Positions 36,539 through 45,962 of a stretch of DNA of 64,000 nucleotides are shown piece by piece. The position numbers and the translations under genes were made by a program. The notes beneath the pieces were generated by a model. The model ran no database searches and was not told where the DNA came from. It worked only from the letters and a program-made list of their open reading frames with translations. Source of the stretch: Posidoniimonas polymericola (GTDB lineage: Bacteria > Planctomycetota > Planctomycetia > Pirellulales > Lacipirellulaceae); assembly GCF_007859935.1 (NCBI RefSeq), contig NZ_SJPO01000006.1, forward strand, positions 310,001 to 374,000, read 5' to 3'. Each line of letters starts with the position of its first letter. Positions within the stretch are counted from its first letter, which is position 1.

Positions 36539-37096
36539 TCAGGAGCGACTGCCGTCGAGCCCCTGCTCGGCGAGCATCTGCTTCATAAGTTCGCGTGAGG
36601 TCGTCAGCACACGCGGCTGGCCAACAACCGTGACGCCCTTGTCCGGCTCGATTCCAAACTCGTCAAACTGGCCCGCCACCACCGCCTGCCGCAGTACTAG
36701 GTACGGCGCCGATGGGTTGGAGCGGAGCGGCGCGGCCCAGGGCGGCGTGGACGTTTGCGGTCTGGTCTTCTGAAGTGTCGAGACAGGGGGGACCTCGACA
36801 GGTTCGGTCACCTCGACGACTGCCGACGCGACCGGCGACACCGCTTGCTCGGTGTGCCCGCTTGTCGATGGCGAAGCTTGCTGCACTACTACCGCCAGCA
36901 GCGCCGCCGCGGCCAGCGTCGAGACCGCCGACGCGGCCTTCCACCAGTTGGTTGTCTGAATCGTGGGCCGCGCGAGCTGCGCCTCGGCCGCGGCCCAGCC
37001 CGCTTCGTACATCAGCCGGTCGCGGTCGATCTGCACGGCCGGCGGCCGGACCGCGGCGAGTCGCGCCTCGAAGTCGTTGTTGGAGTGCTCGTTCAT
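36539..37096 (-). CDS. Putative single-pass membrane anti-sigma factor
   Basis: The 185-residue protein has a cytoplasmic N-terminus (MNEHSNNDFEARLAAVRPP), one transmembrane helix at about residues 53-71 (AASAVSTLAAAALLAVVVQ) and a proline-rich extracytoplasmic part with no known domain. Its ATG overlaps the stop of the preceding sigma factor gene by four bases (ATGA), the usual arrangement for a sigma/anti-sigma pair. There is no zinc-binding ZAS motif, so anti-sigma function rests on topology and coupling only. Confidence 0.7.
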   Translation of the reverse strand: MNEHSNNDFEARLAAVRPPAVQIDRDRLMYEAGWAAAEAQLARPTIQTTNWWKAASAVSTLAAAALLAVVVQQASPSTSGHTEQAVSPVASAVVEVTEPVEVPPVSTLQKTRPQTSTPPWAAPLRSNPSAPYLVLRQAVVAGQFDEFGIEPDKGVTVVGQPRVLTTSRELMKQMLAEQGLDGSRS

Positions 37097-37596
37097 GGTT
37101 CGCGCTCGGTAGGGGTCGTGGCGTCACAAACTTGACGGAGGGTCTCTAGCGCCTGCTCGTAGCGGCGGTGCGCGGTGGCGGTCGACAGGCCGAGTGTGTC
37201 GGCAATCTCGGCGAACGTGAGCCCGCCCCACAGCCGCAGCACCACCGCCTCGCGGTCGGGGCCATCGAGCTGCGCGAGCAGCTCGGCGATCTCGGCAAAG
37301 TCGGTCGCTTGAGAGCCGGCGGTCGCGACGCGGCTCTGGCCAACGGCCTGCTCGCGTTCGCGGCGGCGGCGGTCGCCCCGCGCGGCGTTCAGCGCCCTTC
37401 GCTTCACCACCCGGTACAACCAGGCGACCGGCGAGTCGGGCGTCCGCGGCTGCCGGGCGAGTTCGACCAGCGCCTCCTGCACACAGTCGTCGGGCGACGC
37501 CGTCCACTGCGAGGCGTACAACGCCAGCACAGCGCCCTGCTGGTTCAGCAGTCGGCCGATCAGCTCAGGCGAAGGCGATTCGTGTGAAGCAGGCAT
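37093..37596 (-). CDS. ECF-type RNA polymerase sigma factor
   Basis: The 167-residue protein has sigma region 2 (DDCVQEALVELARQP, VAWLYRVVKRRALNAARGD) and region 4 (DREAVVLRLWGGLTFAEIADTLGLS, ATAHRRYEQALETLR) and nothing else, as in extracytoplasmic-function sigma factors. It is translationally coupled to a membrane protein gene, and further secreted proteins follow on the same strand. It probably directs its own operon in response to an envelope signal. Confidence 0.9.
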   Translation of the reverse strand: MPASHESPSPELIGRLLNQQGAVLALYASQWTASPDDCVQEALVELARQPRTPDSPVAWLYRVVKRRALNAARGDRRRREREQAVGQSRVATAGSQATDFAEIAELLAQLDGPDREAVVLRLWGGLTFAEIADTLGLSTATAHRRYEQALETLRQVCDATTPTEREP

Positions 37597-37738
37597 CCGG
37601 CGACCCCGTGACCATCCGTTTGGAAGAGAGTCACCGCCAGACTAGCGGATTTCTTACCGGGCCGCGAAATTGCCCAGAAAAGGGAAAGGACGCGTCACGA
37701 AGAGGGTCGGGGCAGCCGCAGCGGCGTCAGCTGCAACA

Positions 37739-38659
37739 CTACCACTCGATCTTCGCCGCGTCGAACACCGGGCCATCGACGCACGTCCGCTTGTAGTCCC
37801 AGTCGCCCGCGGGTTGCTTGACCTTCGCGACGCAGGAGAAGCAGATGCCGATGCCGCAGGCCATCGGCGTTTCGAGCGACACCCGGCATGGCGCGCCGCG
37901 GTCGAGGCAGATCTTGGCGACCGCCTCCATCATCGGCTCGGGCCCGCAGCAGTCGACCTGCACCCGCTTACCGGCGTAATCGTCGCGCGCTTCGTCAAGG
38001 GCCTCATTGAGCAGGTCGGTCACCAGCCCGTGGTGGCCGACCGAGCCGTCGTCGCTGGCGATGCGGAGGTCGAGCCCGGCGGCGCGGAAGGCGGGCTCGC
38101 CCGCCAGCAGGTCGGCGGTGCGGACGCCGTAGCACATCACGACTTCGGCGGCGGCGCCTCCCACACGGGCCGGCGCCCCGTACCGCGCGGCGCCGAGCGA
38201 CTCCTTGCCCGCCGCCAGGAATGGCGTGTAGCCGATGCCGCCGGCCACCAGGATGCGGCGGTCGCACTCCACCGGATCAAACCCGTTGCCCAACGGGCCC
38301 CACAGCTCGACCGTGCGGCCGGGCTGGCAGGCGGCCAGTGCGGTTGTGAGCTTGCCGTGCACCAGGTACACGAAGTCGAGCGCCACCGCGGCGCCCGACC
38401 CGTCCCGCACGACGTCGTACATGGCGAAGGCGCGGCCTAGCATCGGGTCGACCTGGCCGGCCACCCGGACCATCACGAACTGACCAGGCACGATCCGCTC
38501 GGCGATCCCGGCGGCGTCGATACGCATGCGGTACGTGCCGCGGGCGAGCTGCTCGTTCTCGAGCACCACGGCCGGCGTGAAGGCGGCATGGTCGGCGTAG
38601 TGGGCGGCGTGCAGCGAGTCGTGCCCGTTGGCAACGTGACAGTCGGGGGCGTCGTCCAT
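37739..38659 (-). CDS. pyrK: Dihydroorotate dehydrogenase electron transfer subunit (PyrK-like)
   Basis: This 306-residue ferredoxin-reductase-type protein carries an FAD-binding barrel (PGQFVMVRV, RAFAMYD at about 76-82), an NAD(P)-binding part (RRILVAGGIGYTPFLAAGKE) and a C-terminal [2Fe-2S] site with Cys268, Cys273, Cys276 and Cys293 (ACGIGICFSC, then RTCVDGPVF). The last feature is diagnostic of PyrK, which passes electrons from type 1B dihydroorotate dehydrogenase to NAD+. No pyrD is adjacent. It follows rluB by 39 bases on the same strand, with AAAAGG before its ATG. Confidence 0.9.
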   Translation of the reverse strand: MDDAPDCHVANGHDSLHAAHYADHAAFTPAVVLENEQLARGTYRMRIDAAGIAERIVPGQFVMVRVAGQVDPMLGRAFAMYDVVRDGSGAAVALDFVYLVHGKLTTALAACQPGRTVELWGPLGNGFDPVECDRRILVAGGIGYTPFLAAGKESLGAARYGAPARVGGAAAEVVMCYGVRTADLLAGEPAFRAAGLDLRIASDDGSVGHHGLVTDLLNEALDEARDDYAGKRVQVDCCGPEPMMEAVAKICLDRGAPCRVSLETPMACGIGICFSCVAKVKQPAGDWDYKRTCVDGPVFDAAKIEW

Positions 38660-38698
38660 GGCGTACCTTTTCTCTCCCGCGAGGGGGCGGCGGCGGGC

Positions 38699-39850
38699 TT
38701 ACTCGATGACTCGCCGGCCGGCCTTGTTGGTCGCGGAGGCCGACTTCTTGGCGCCCGGCTTCTTTACGGCCGGCTTCCGCTTCTTCTTTGGCGCCAGCTT
38801 GCCCTCCTGGGCGGCCTCCGAGTCGACGACGCACTGCCGCAATGCCTTGACCTCTTCGCGGGTCAGCGGGCGGTAGGCGCCGGCGGGCATCTCGCCCAGC
38901 TTGATCGGTCCGTGGGCGACGCGGGTCAGCTTCTGCACCTTGTGACCCATGGCGGCCAGCACGCGGCGGATCTCGCGGTTGCGGCCCTCGTCGAGCACGA
39001 CTTCCAGCAGGGTCGACTTCTTGTGCCGCGACTTGATCTTGGCCCCGACGAAGTGCACCTTCCCCTCGGCGATGTAGATGCCGTCGCGGGCGGTCTTGAG
39101 CTCCTCGGCCGTGATGTGCCCCGCGACCTGCACGAGGTAGGTCTTCTGCACGCCGTGCCGCGGGTGGGCGAGCTGGTTGGCGAGTTCGCCGTCGTTGGTC
39201 AGCAGGATCAGCCCCTCGCTGGCCATGTCGAGCCGCCCGACGTTGAACACGCGGCCCATCTGCGGCGGCAGCAGCTCGGTCACCCGCGGCCGTCCGGACG
39301 GGTCGCGGGCGGTGCAGACATAGCCCTCGGGCTTGTTGACCGCGAAGTACACCTTCTTGGTTTTCTTGAGCGGCTCGCCGTCGACCCAGATCTCTTGCTT
39401 GGAGGGGTCGACCCGCACGCCAAGCTCGGTGATCGGCTGGTCGTCGACCATCACCCGGCCTTCGAGGATTAGCTGCTCGCACTCCCGCCGGCTGGCGATC
39501 CCGGCCGCGGCCAGCACCTTCTGCAGCCGGTCCTTGCCGTCGTCGGGGTGCTGCTTCTGCGCGGCGGGGCGTTTGCCGGCTGCGGGCTTCCTGGCGTAGG
39601 GCGCTTTGCTGCCGCTGGGCTTGCCGCCGCTGAATTTACTGCCGCTGGGTTTGCTGCCGCTGGGCTTACTGCCGCCAGGCTTTCCAGTGGCCTTCGCGCC
39701 GGCCTTCTTTGGGGCGCCTTTCTTCGGACCTGCCGTCTTGGCGCCGGCCGTCTTCGAACCGCGGCCGGGACGCTTGGGCTTGCCGCCTGCTTTGGGGCCT
39801 TTGCCACCAATGGGCGTATTCTTGCGGGGTTTCGAGGCGCGTTTGGGCAT
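38699..39850 (-). CDS. rluB: rRNA large-subunit pseudouridine synthase, RluB/RsuA family, with repetitive basic extension
   Basis: The 383-residue protein has a low-complexity N-terminal tail of about 105 residues made of Lys, Gly, Pro and Ser (repeated KPSGS units). An S4 RNA-binding domain follows (DRLQKVLAAAGIASRRECEQ), then the RsuA/RluB catalytic core (GRLDMASEGLILLTNDGEL with the catalytic Asp, and LDEGRNREIRRVLAAMGHKV). A Lys-rich C-terminal tail ends it. It isomerises a uridine of 23S rRNA, by family equivalent to E. coli U2605. The basic tails are typical of planctomycete homologues and may aid RNA binding. Confidence 0.92.
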   Translation of the reverse strand: MPKRASKPRKNTPIGGKGPKAGGKPKRPGRGSKTAGAKTAGPKKGAPKKAGAKATGKPGGSKPSGSKPSGSKFSGGKPSGSKAPYARKPAAGKRPAAQKQHPDDGKDRLQKVLAAAGIASRRECEQLILEGRVMVDDQPITELGVRVDPSKQEIWVDGEPLKKTKKVYFAVNKPEGYVCTARDPSGRPRVTELLPPQMGRVFNVGRLDMASEGLILLTNDGELANQLAHPRHGVQKTYLVQVAGHITAEELKTARDGIYIAEGKVHFVGAKIKSRHKKSTLLEVVLDEGRNREIRRVLAAMGHKVQKLTRVAHGPIKLGEMPAGAYRPLTREEVKALRQCVVDSEAAQEGKLAPKKKRKPAVKKPGAKKSASATNKAGRRVIE

Positions 39851-39927
39851 GGTTTCTCTGTGCGGCGGGAGGGTTGCCCATTGTACCCTGGCCGCCTGTC
39901 CCTCGACAGGGACGATCGCGCCCTCAA

Positions 39928-40668
39928 CTACTCCTGGGGGACCCCTTCGGACTCGGTGATCAGCTTTTTCGGCCCCTCGGCAAGCGGCGCCCCCAGTTCA
40001 ATGCGCGGCTCTTCGCCGTCGAGCACCCGGCCTACCCAAGTATTGAACTCGGGCGGGTCGCCCTCGAAGTACCGCGCAAAGTCCCGCCCTGGGCAGCTGG
40101 TCTGCCCCTTGGCGACCTTGCCGTGCGTGCTGATCGCCGCGAGCGGCAGTTCGAACTTGCCGAGCAGCCAGGCCGTGAGCCGCACCGCGGAGTCGACCTG
40201 CGCCGGGCTGGGGCGTTGCTCCTCGAAGTTGCCCATCAGCTCGACGCCGATATGGCCCGCCAGCTCGTACTTGGTGTTCGACTCGGGCTCGTAGTCGAGC
40301 GGCCGCCCCTCGTAGATCCGCCCGTCGGGCGCAATCAAAAAGTGGTACGGCAGGTCGGGCCAGTAGGTGTTGCGCGGCGGCGGCTCGACCTCCGGGCGGC
40401 GCTTGCCCCACGACTGCATGTTGCGGATGAAGGCGACCGGGTCGCGGCCGGCGTCCCACTTCACACCGGCGTGGTGCAGGGTCACGTACTTAGGCGTGTG
40501 CCGCCGGCTGTCGTCAATCGGGTCGGGGTCCGAGCCCCACTGCTCGGCCGACACAAACCTCTCGGGCCTGGGAACGTCGACCTCCGCTCCCGTGGCACGC
40601 GCCGCGGTCGAGAACGACAGGCCGACCGAGGCGGCGAGAAGACCGATAGCAAGACAGGTTCTGATCAC
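39928..40668 (-). CDS. Secreted N-acetylmuramoyl-L-alanine amidase (Amidase_2 / PGRP type)
   Basis: From the GTG at 40668 the 246-residue protein has a signal peptide (IRTCLAIGLLAASVGLSFS). The zinc amidase domain shows the expected ligands and surroundings: KYVTLHHAG (first His), YHFLIAPDGRIYEGRP, GHIGVELMGNF and ISTHGKVAKGQTSCPG (second His and Cys). It cleaves the amide between MurNAc and L-Ala in peptidoglycan stem peptides and so takes part in wall remodelling or recycling. It is monocistronic. The start codon is uncertain by a few residues. Confidence 0.88.
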   Translation of the reverse strand: MIRTCLAIGLLAASVGLSFSTAARATGAEVDVPRPERFVSAEQWGSDPDPIDDSRRHTPKYVTLHHAGVKWDAGRDPVAFIRNMQSWGKRRPEVEPPPRNTYWPDLPYHFLIAPDGRIYEGRPLDYEPESNTKYELAGHIGVELMGNFEEQRPSPAQVDSAVRLTAWLLGKFELPLAAISTHGKVAKGQTSCPGRDFARYFEGDPPEFNTWVGRVLDGEEPRIELGAPLAEGPKKLITESEGVPQE

Positions 40669-40905
40669 GACTGATCTCGGCGTAAGCAAGTGCGGGGCGA
40701 CCGGGCGGCCGCTCTCACCCCACACTAAGGAAACGCCCCCGACGCCCGCAATTGCCTATCTGGCCGCCGCGGGCGTTTTGCGCAAATCGCTGCCGATCTT
40801 TACGCGGGCCGATCGCCGCGGGCGTGAAATGCACCGGCGTTAACCAGTTGAAGGGGCCGAGCGGCCCCCAATCACTACCGCTACCAACGAACGGAGTTGA
40901 ATCCC

Positions 40906-41532
40906 ATGAATTCGCTAAGAAGCATTGCCGGCGTCGCTGTCGCGGCGGCTGCGCTCGTCTGCCCAACGCAGACTCGGGCAGAACTGACAGGCGTGTACGA
41001 CCTCACCTGGAACGGCGCCGAAACCAGCACCGCCACCGAGTTCCCCGCCGGGATCTACTTCGAAACCTACCCCATCCGTGGAGGGCTGCAGCTCGACCTC
41101 GACCCGGTCACGCCGCGGCTGATCAATGTGCAGTCGGACATCATGCTCCACCCGGGCGGCACGCCCAACAGCCCAGCGGCGATCAGCCCCGAGGTGTGGG
41201 GCAACTTCGACCTGCTAACCGGTGTGTATGCCGCCCCGGCCAACGAGGGCGACATCTCTCTGGTGTTCACGCCGACCGTGCCGGACGGGCTGATCCGCGG
41301 CGGCTGGGAACTGTTGGTCGACATCACCAACGGCGGCCAGAGCCTGTCGCTCACCGGCGGTATCCAGCAGGAAGCGACCTCGCCCATGGAGCCGGATGTC
41401 GTGTTCGCGGTCAGCGGCCAACTCATCGAGGGCGACTTCACGGGCTTCCGTGTGCCCGAGCCCGCCGCCGGCATGCTGCTGCTCTCTTGCTCTGCGTGGC
41501 TCGGCGTCATCGCCAGTCGCCGTCGTCAATGA
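40906..41532 (+). CDS. PEP-CTERM protein of unknown function
   Basis: This 208-residue secreted protein has a signal peptide ([22 protein letters not shown]), a beta-rich body without a recognised domain, and a C-terminal VPEP (183-186), hydrophobic helix and SRRRQ tail. The ATG at 40906 has GGAG nine bases upstream. Its 3' end overlaps the convergent DUF1559 gene by 26 bases (41507-41532). An exosortase substrate destined for the surface is inferred from the C-terminus. Confidence 0.88.
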   Translation: MNSLRSIAGVAVAAAALVCPTQTRAELTGVYDLTWNGAETSTATEFPAGIYFETYPIRGGLQLDLDPVTPRLINVQSDIMLHPGGTPNSPAAISPEVWGNFDLLTGVYAAPANEGDISLVFTPTVPDGLIRGGWELLVDITNGGQSLSLTGGIQQEATSPMEPDVVFAVSGQLIEGDFTGFRVPEPAAGMLLLSCSAWLGVIASRRRQ

Positions 41533-42448
41533 TCTCTTCTCCGTGGCGGCTCATCAGCGCCGCCACCACGCCCCATTCCGCGTCGGCGCCAAGCGTGAGT
41601 GCAGCCCCATCGCACATCACAACGTTGGCGCCGGCGTGGAACCCGTACGGCCCCGAATAGTTGTCGAGGTTGACGCCGGTCGTGTAGTAAGCGGCCATCT
41701 CGGCGGTCGCCCACGGGCCCTCGGTCGGCGACGCCGGCCTGGGGACGCCTCCGCCGTCGAATCGGGACGGCTTGCCCGCCTGCTCCACCAGCAGGATGGT
41801 CTGCGAGAGCCCATCGGCAATCGCCCGCAGCGGGACCCGCTCAGTCCGCCGCCGCAGGCCTTCCGCGTCCGGTGCGATCTCAACGCCGGGGACCTGGGTG
41901 GCGTCCCTAACGCCGCACCCCGGACTCCAGGCCCCGGCCTGAGGCGTCGCGTCCGGCGCGGCGGTCACCTCGAAACAGGCCGCGTAGTCCGCCGCCGCCA
42001 GGGCCAAGTCGTCCTGCAGCACCCCACCGCTAGCCGACACGCCCAGCCCGGTCACGACCCGCGGGAAGCCGGGCGCCGACGGGCACTCGTAGACCGCGAT
42101 CGGCGTCGCGGCCGCGCGGCGATTCACGGGGTCGAGCGGCGGCCGCTGGCGGTCTAGCTGATCGGCCAGCGGCTGCTCTTCAAGCTCGCCGAGGATCGCC
42201 GACCGCCAGCCGAAATTTTCCCACGGGGCCGCGTGGTCGCTGGCCCACATGGCCGGCAGCCGACCGCCGTGAGCCTCGCTGCAATTGGCAATCGCCAGGG
42301 CGACCTGCCGCAGGTTGTTGAGGCACGCCATCCGGCGGGTCGCCCCGCGCGACGCCTGCACGGCGGGCAGCATCAGCGCGGCGAGCGCGCCAATGATCGC
42401 GATCACTACCAGCAGCTCTACCAGCGACATCGCCCTGCGGGACCCCAT
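41507..42448 (-). CDS. DUF1559 pilin-like protein
   Basis: The 313-residue protein begins at the ATG at 42448, two bases after the stop of the kinase gene, with GAGGGTG upstream. A prepilin-like signal ([20 protein letters not shown], then [21 protein letters not shown]) is followed by the DUF1559 body ([19 protein letters not shown]) and the C-terminal [17 protein letters not shown], equivalent to the H-x9-DG region. It is the third gene of a sigma, ZAS-kinase, DUF1559 operon, so it is probably the envelope protein controlled by that signalling pair. Confidence 0.9.
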   Translation of the reverse strand: MGSRRAMSLVELLVVIAIIGALAALMLPAVQASRGATRRMACLNNLRQVALAIANCSEAHGGRLPAMWASDHAAPWENFGWRSAILGELEEQPLADQLDRQRPPLDPVNRRAAATPIAVYECPSAPGFPRVVTGLGVSASGGVLQDDLALAAADYAACFEVTAAPDATPQAGAWSPGCGVRDATQVPGVEIAPDAEGLRRRTERVPLRAIADGLSQTILLVEQAGKPSRFDGGGVPRPASPTEGPWATAEMAAYYTTGVNLDNYSGPYGFHAGANVVMCDGAALTLGADAEWGVVAALMSRHGEEIIDDGDWR

Positions 42449-42450
42449 AG

Positions 42451-44373
42451 CTACGACACCCTCAAGTAGGTCATCTCGGGTTGCAGAAACACGCTCTCCC
42501 CGCCGGCCGCCGCCACGCCGATGCGTCCGACGCACGCGGCCGCAGCGCCCCGCGGCCCCCTCGCGGCGCGGCGTTGCCCCTCGGCCGACAGCGTCCACGC
42601 CTCCTCGGGCGCCAGCCCGCCGTTCCACCGCACCGCGGGGAAAGCGCCGGCTCCAATTGTCACCTCGAGCAGCTGATCGCCCGCCGCGCGGTCGAGCCGC
42701 ACCAGCGTCTCGGCGAGCGGCGTCCGCGTCGGCGGACCGCCGTCGGAGCCAACCGACCACGCGCTCCACAGTAGCCGCCGGGCGGACAGATCCTTTGGGT
42801 TGTCGGGCGGCCTCAGCTCGATCAGTTGAAACGACTCGACGCCGCCATCCGCCAACTGCCTGCCGGCAAAGAACACCCCCGACGCACCGAGCCACTCGTT
42901 CTGCCGGATCCGCACCCGCACGCCCAGCGGCGCTGCCACCGCGTGGCCCAGGCTCAGCAGGGCGAGCTCGGCAGCGTCGAGGCGGAGCGTGCCGTCGGCG
43001 AGCTGCTTGTGCTCGACCTCCTCGGCAGCGCCGAACGATAGCCACAGCCCGTCCGTTGGCTGCAGCGGTCGCCAGTGCGACCGGCGGAGCCGCTGCTCTG
43101 ACTTGGCAAACAGCCACGCGCCGTTCGACCACGCCCCGATCCCGATGCCGCCGATACCTGCCGCCGCCGCGGCGGCGAAACGCCGCCGGCTCACGCCCGC
43201 CCGCTCCTGGACTACGGAGGTTGTGCGTGAGTCCTTGCCGTCCTGCGAGAGAGATTCCGCAGCGACCAACGCCGCCAGGTTCGCCGTCCGGGCCGGGCCG
43301 CGGAGCCGCTTGGCGACCTCCGCCGCCGAACCGACCCGCAGGGCGACCTCGCGCGTTAGCATCTGCGCCACCAGACGCTCTAGGCGGCGGCTCGCGTCGG
43401 GGCGTTCCCTACGCAGACTGCCGCCGCCCGGTACCGGCGGGCGGCCTACCAGCAGCCGCCACAGCGTGCACCCGAGGCTGTACACATCGGCCCGGCCGTC
43501 GACCCGGTCGAAGTCGGTCCACTGCTCCGGCGCCATGTACTCGGCGGTGCCGAGCGGGCGTACGGGCGGGGCGGCGGCGGGCGGCGCGTCGTGCCGGCCC
43601 GCGATCCCCAGGTCGAGCAGCCGGACGTGGCCCTCGTGGTCGACGATCAGGTTGGAGGGCTTCACATCGCGGTGCACCCAGCCCAGAGCGTGCGCGTGGT
43701 CGAGCGCCTCGGCCGCCTGCCGCACCACTTCGCACGCGTCGGCCACACGCAGCGGCCCCTCGCCCGCGAGCCGACCCGCGTCGACGCCTTCGATCAGGTC
43801 CATCGCCAAGTAGTACAGCCCGTTGTGCTGCCCGGCGTCGGTCGCCCGGACGATGCCCGGGTGCCTGAGCTGGCCCGCCGCCTTGGCCTCGCGGAGGAAC
43901 TGCTCAGCGGCCTCGGCGTCTGGCAGCCGGCCGGGGTCGAGCACCTTGACGGCGATCGGCAGGTCGAGCCGCGTGTGCCGCGCGTGGTAGACCGCGCCCC
44001 ACGCCCCGCGGCCGATGCAGCGCTGCAGCTCGTAGTTGCCGAACTGGCAGGGCAGGGCGCCCACCGGCGGGTCGGCCGGACGGCCCGCACGGGGCCAGCC
44101 GACCGCCGTCGCCGGCGTGCCGAGCAGCGTCGCCTCGAGTCGTTGGAACTCCGGCTCGTCGTCGTCCACCGCGGTGAGCGACGACAACGCGCGGATGGTC
44201 GCGTCGCTCGCGTCGGTCAGCGTGTCGGCCGCCTGCGCGCAGGCGTCGCATTCTTCGAGGTGCTGCTCGAGCTCGCGGCAGCGGGCGTCATCGAGCGTGC
44301 CGGCGTAGTACTCGGCAACCCTCGCACTGAGCGGGCAGCGGCCGCCGGCGTCAGTGGGCGGGGCGGCGTTCAT
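42451..44373 (-). CDS. Membrane Ser/Thr protein kinase with N-terminal anti-sigma zinc motif
   Basis: The 640-residue protein combines three parts. Residues about 30-50 ([16 protein letters not shown]) form an HxxxCxxC anti-sigma zinc motif (ZAS/zf-HC2). Residues about 112-360 are a Hanks-type kinase: glycine loop [12 protein letters not shown], Lys143, HRDVKPSN at 234-241, DLG at 254-256, [12 protein letters not shown] twin-arginine-like RRRF and hydrophobic segment at 397-418 precedes about 220 extracytoplasmic residues of no known family. Its ATG overlaps the sigma factor stop by four bases. The likely role is to hold the ECF sigma factor and release or activate it when the external domain senses a signal. 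Confidence 0.9.
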   Translation of the reverse strand: MNAAPPTDAGGRCPLSARVAEYYAGTLDDARCRELEQHLEECDACAQAADTLTDASDATIRALSSLTAVDDDEPEFQRLEATLLGTPATAVGWPRAGRPADPPVGALPCQFGNYELQRCIGRGAWGAVYHARHTRLDLPIAVKVLDPGRLPDAEAAEQFLREAKAAGQLRHPGIVRATDAGQHNGLYYLAMDLIEGVDAGRLAGEGPLRVADACEVVRQAAEALDHAHALGWVHRDVKPSNLIVDHEGHVRLLDLGIAGRHDAPPAAAPPVRPLGTAEYMAPEQWTDFDRVDGRADVYSLGCTLWRLLVGRPPVPGGGSLRRERPDASRRLERLVAQMLTREVALRVGSAAEVAKRLRGPARTANLAALVAAESLSQDGKDSRTTSVVQERAGVSRRRFAAAAAAGIGGIGIGAWSNGAWLFAKSEQRLRRSHWRPLQPTDGLWLSFGAAEEVEHKQLADGTLRLDAAELALLSLGHAVAAPLGVRVRIRQNEWLGASGVFFAGRQLADGGVESFQLIELRPPDNPKDLSARRLLWSAWSVGSDGGPPTRTPLAETLVRLDRAAGDQLLEVTIGAGAFPAVRWNGGLAPEEAWTLSAEGQRRAARGPRGAAAACVGRIGVAAAGGESVFLQPEMTYLRVS

Positions 44374-45041
44374 GACGGTTCCGGCTTCGCTTCGCCCGGC
44401 GCTCCGCCCCCTTCGAGCTCGGCCCGCAGCCTCCGCAGCACGCGCATCTTGACGATCCGCACCGTGTTGGCCGAGACTCCGAACTCGCTGCCCACCTCGA
44501 CCGCCGACTGGCCGTCGACCGCCACCCGCCAGAAGAACCGCCAGTTGCGGGGGCCGACCTCGCGCCGCACCCGCTCGATCGCGGCGGCGGCGCGGGGGTC
44601 GAGCGTCGGGGATGCCACGGCCCGTGATGCTTCCGGCTGGGGCGCCGCTTGGGCCTGCGGTGGGGCAGCGGGCGCCGCGGCCAGCAGGCCCAGCGCATCG
44701 GTCCCGCCGAGCGCCTGGTCGTTCCGTTTGGCGAGCCCGCGGTAGTGGTCGCGTACCTTGTTGTCCACAATCCGCCGCAGCCAGCCGCGGAAGGTGTCGC
44801 CCGGCCGGTCGCGGCGGAACGTGGCCAGGTTCCGCGCCACAGCCCCCAGCGCGTCCTGCACCACGTCCGCGGCGTCGGCCGGCTGCAGGCCGGCCACGCG
44901 GCACCAGCGGTACATGCGTCGGCCGTAGATTCTCACCAGGTCCTCCCAGGCAGCAGGCTGCTGGTCGCCCGCCGCACGCAGCAGCGTCAACGACGTCACA
45001 CTCACAGGTTCGTCCGCAGGACTAACGGAGGAGCATTTCAT
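44370..45041 (-). CDS. ECF-type sigma factor coupled to a Ser/Thr kinase
   Basis: The 223-residue protein has region 2 (WEDLVRIYGRRMYRWCRVAG, DAADVVQDALGAVARNL, GWLRRIVDNKVRDHYR), an alanine/proline-rich linker (about 125-160), and region 4 (VGPRNWRFFWRVAVDG, EVGSEFGVSANTVRIVKMRV). A downstream ZAS-kinase gene overlaps it by ATGA. Planctomycete sigma factors linked to Ser/Thr kinases are known as a distinct ECF class. The ATG at 45041 is chosen; a few downstream starts are possible. It probably drives the sigma, kinase, DUF1559 operon. Confidence 0.9.
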   Translation of the reverse strand: MKCSSVSPADEPVSVTSLTLLRAAGDQQPAAWEDLVRIYGRRMYRWCRVAGLQPADAADVVQDALGAVARNLATFRRDRPGDTFRGWLRRIVDNKVRDHYRGLAKRNDQALGGTDALGLLAAAPAAPPQAQAAPQPEASRAVASPTLDPRAAAAIERVRREVGPRNWRFFWRVAVDGQSAVEVGSEFGVSANTVRIVKMRVLRRLRAELEGGGAPGEAKPEPS

Positions 45042-45239
45042 CAAGCAGGCCTGGAAGAGAAAATGGGCGTCTGCGGGCCGTTTACCGCGGAATTGCCCTG
45101 ATTCTAAGCGCCCGTTCGCAATGGCCGCAACTAGTTTGGCCGCTAGCCCCGCGCTACCGACGGCGAGCACGCCATCGAAGCCTTGCCCAACCAATCACGA
45201 GCATCGCCCGCGGGGCATTCTCCAACCGATTGACGCAGC

Positions 45240-45962
45240 TTATTCTGCCGCCGGCTGACCGCTCGAGGGGTAATAGATCTCGACGCACTCGGGGCAGATG
45301 CTGTGGGTGAAGTCGGCTCCGGTGTGCGAGGCAATGAAAGCCTCAATCCGATTCCAGTAGCCGTCGTCGTCGCGGATCTTCTTGCAGCCGGCGCAGATCG
45401 GCAGCAGCCCCCGCAGCACCCGGGCGTTGTCGACTGCCTCTTGCAGTTCGCGCATCAGCCGTTCGTTCTCGAGCTCGACCTGCTTGCGGGCAGTAATGTC
45501 GGTGTGGGTGCCGACGACTCGCAGCGGCTCGCCGGCCTCGGTCCAGCTCATGACCTTGCCCCGGTCGCAGATCCACAAGTACGAGCCGTCTTTGCACTGC
45601 ACCCGATGCTCGTTGTGGTAGAAGGGAGAGCCGCCGCTGAGGTGGGCGTTCAGGTCGGCGTAGACCGCCTCGCGGTCGTCGGGGTGCACCCGCTTGTCCC
45701 ACTCGGAGAGGTCGTTCGAAATCTCGTGCTCCCCGAACCCGAGCATCTGCTTCCAGCGTCTGGAGAAGAACACCTCGCTGGTGACCACGTTCCAGTCCCA
45801 CACGCCGTCGCGGTTGCCCTCCATCGCGAAGGCCCACCGCGTCTCGCGGTCGGCGGACAGCTCGGCAGACTCCGTTAGATTGGTCACCTGCCGCCTAAGT
45901 TCAGCGACTTGGTCGCGCAACTGCTCGGCCGACTGCCTACTAAGGCTACCGTCGCTTTCCAC
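45240..45962 (-). CDS. PAS-domain signalling protein with C-terminal double CxxC motif
   Basis: The 240-residue soluble protein has an N-terminal coiled coil (AEQLRDQVAELRRQVTNLTE) and a PAS_3-type sensor (residues about 45-165: NRDGVWDWNVVTSEVFFSRR, VHPDDREAVYADL, GSYLWICDRGKVMSW, GTHTDITARKQ). After a short helix comes a conserved tail, LPICAGCKKIRDDDGYW ... ICPEC, with two CxxC pairs. This tail occurs at the end of many bacterial PAS and response-regulator proteins. There is no kinase or cyclase output domain, so it is likely a sensor that acts through a partner. It is a single-gene unit. Confidence 0.88.
   Translation of the reverse strand: MESDGSLSRQSAEQLRDQVAELRRQVTNLTESAELSADRETRWAFAMEGNRDGVWDWNVVTSEVFFSRRWKQMLGFGEHEISNDLSEWDKRVHPDDREAVYADLNAHLSGGSPFYHNEHRVQCKDGSYLWICDRGKVMSWTEAGEPLRVVGTHTDITARKQVELENERLMRELQEAVDNARVLRGLLPICAGCKKIRDDDGYWNRIEAFIASHTGADFTHSICPECVEIYYPSSGQPAAE

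Noticed and set aside
38277-39482. Long open frame opposite in phase to the pseudouridine synthase and PyrK genes
   Set aside because: It is arginine/proline-rich low-complexity translation overlapping two certain genes on the same strand and has no family features; it is a GC-bias artefact.
40743-40774. CGCCCGC/GCGGGCG inverted repeat upstream of the PEP-CTERM gene at 40906
   Set aside because: Seven-base arms with a long loop and no gene on the plus strand to terminate; weak in so GC-rich a background.
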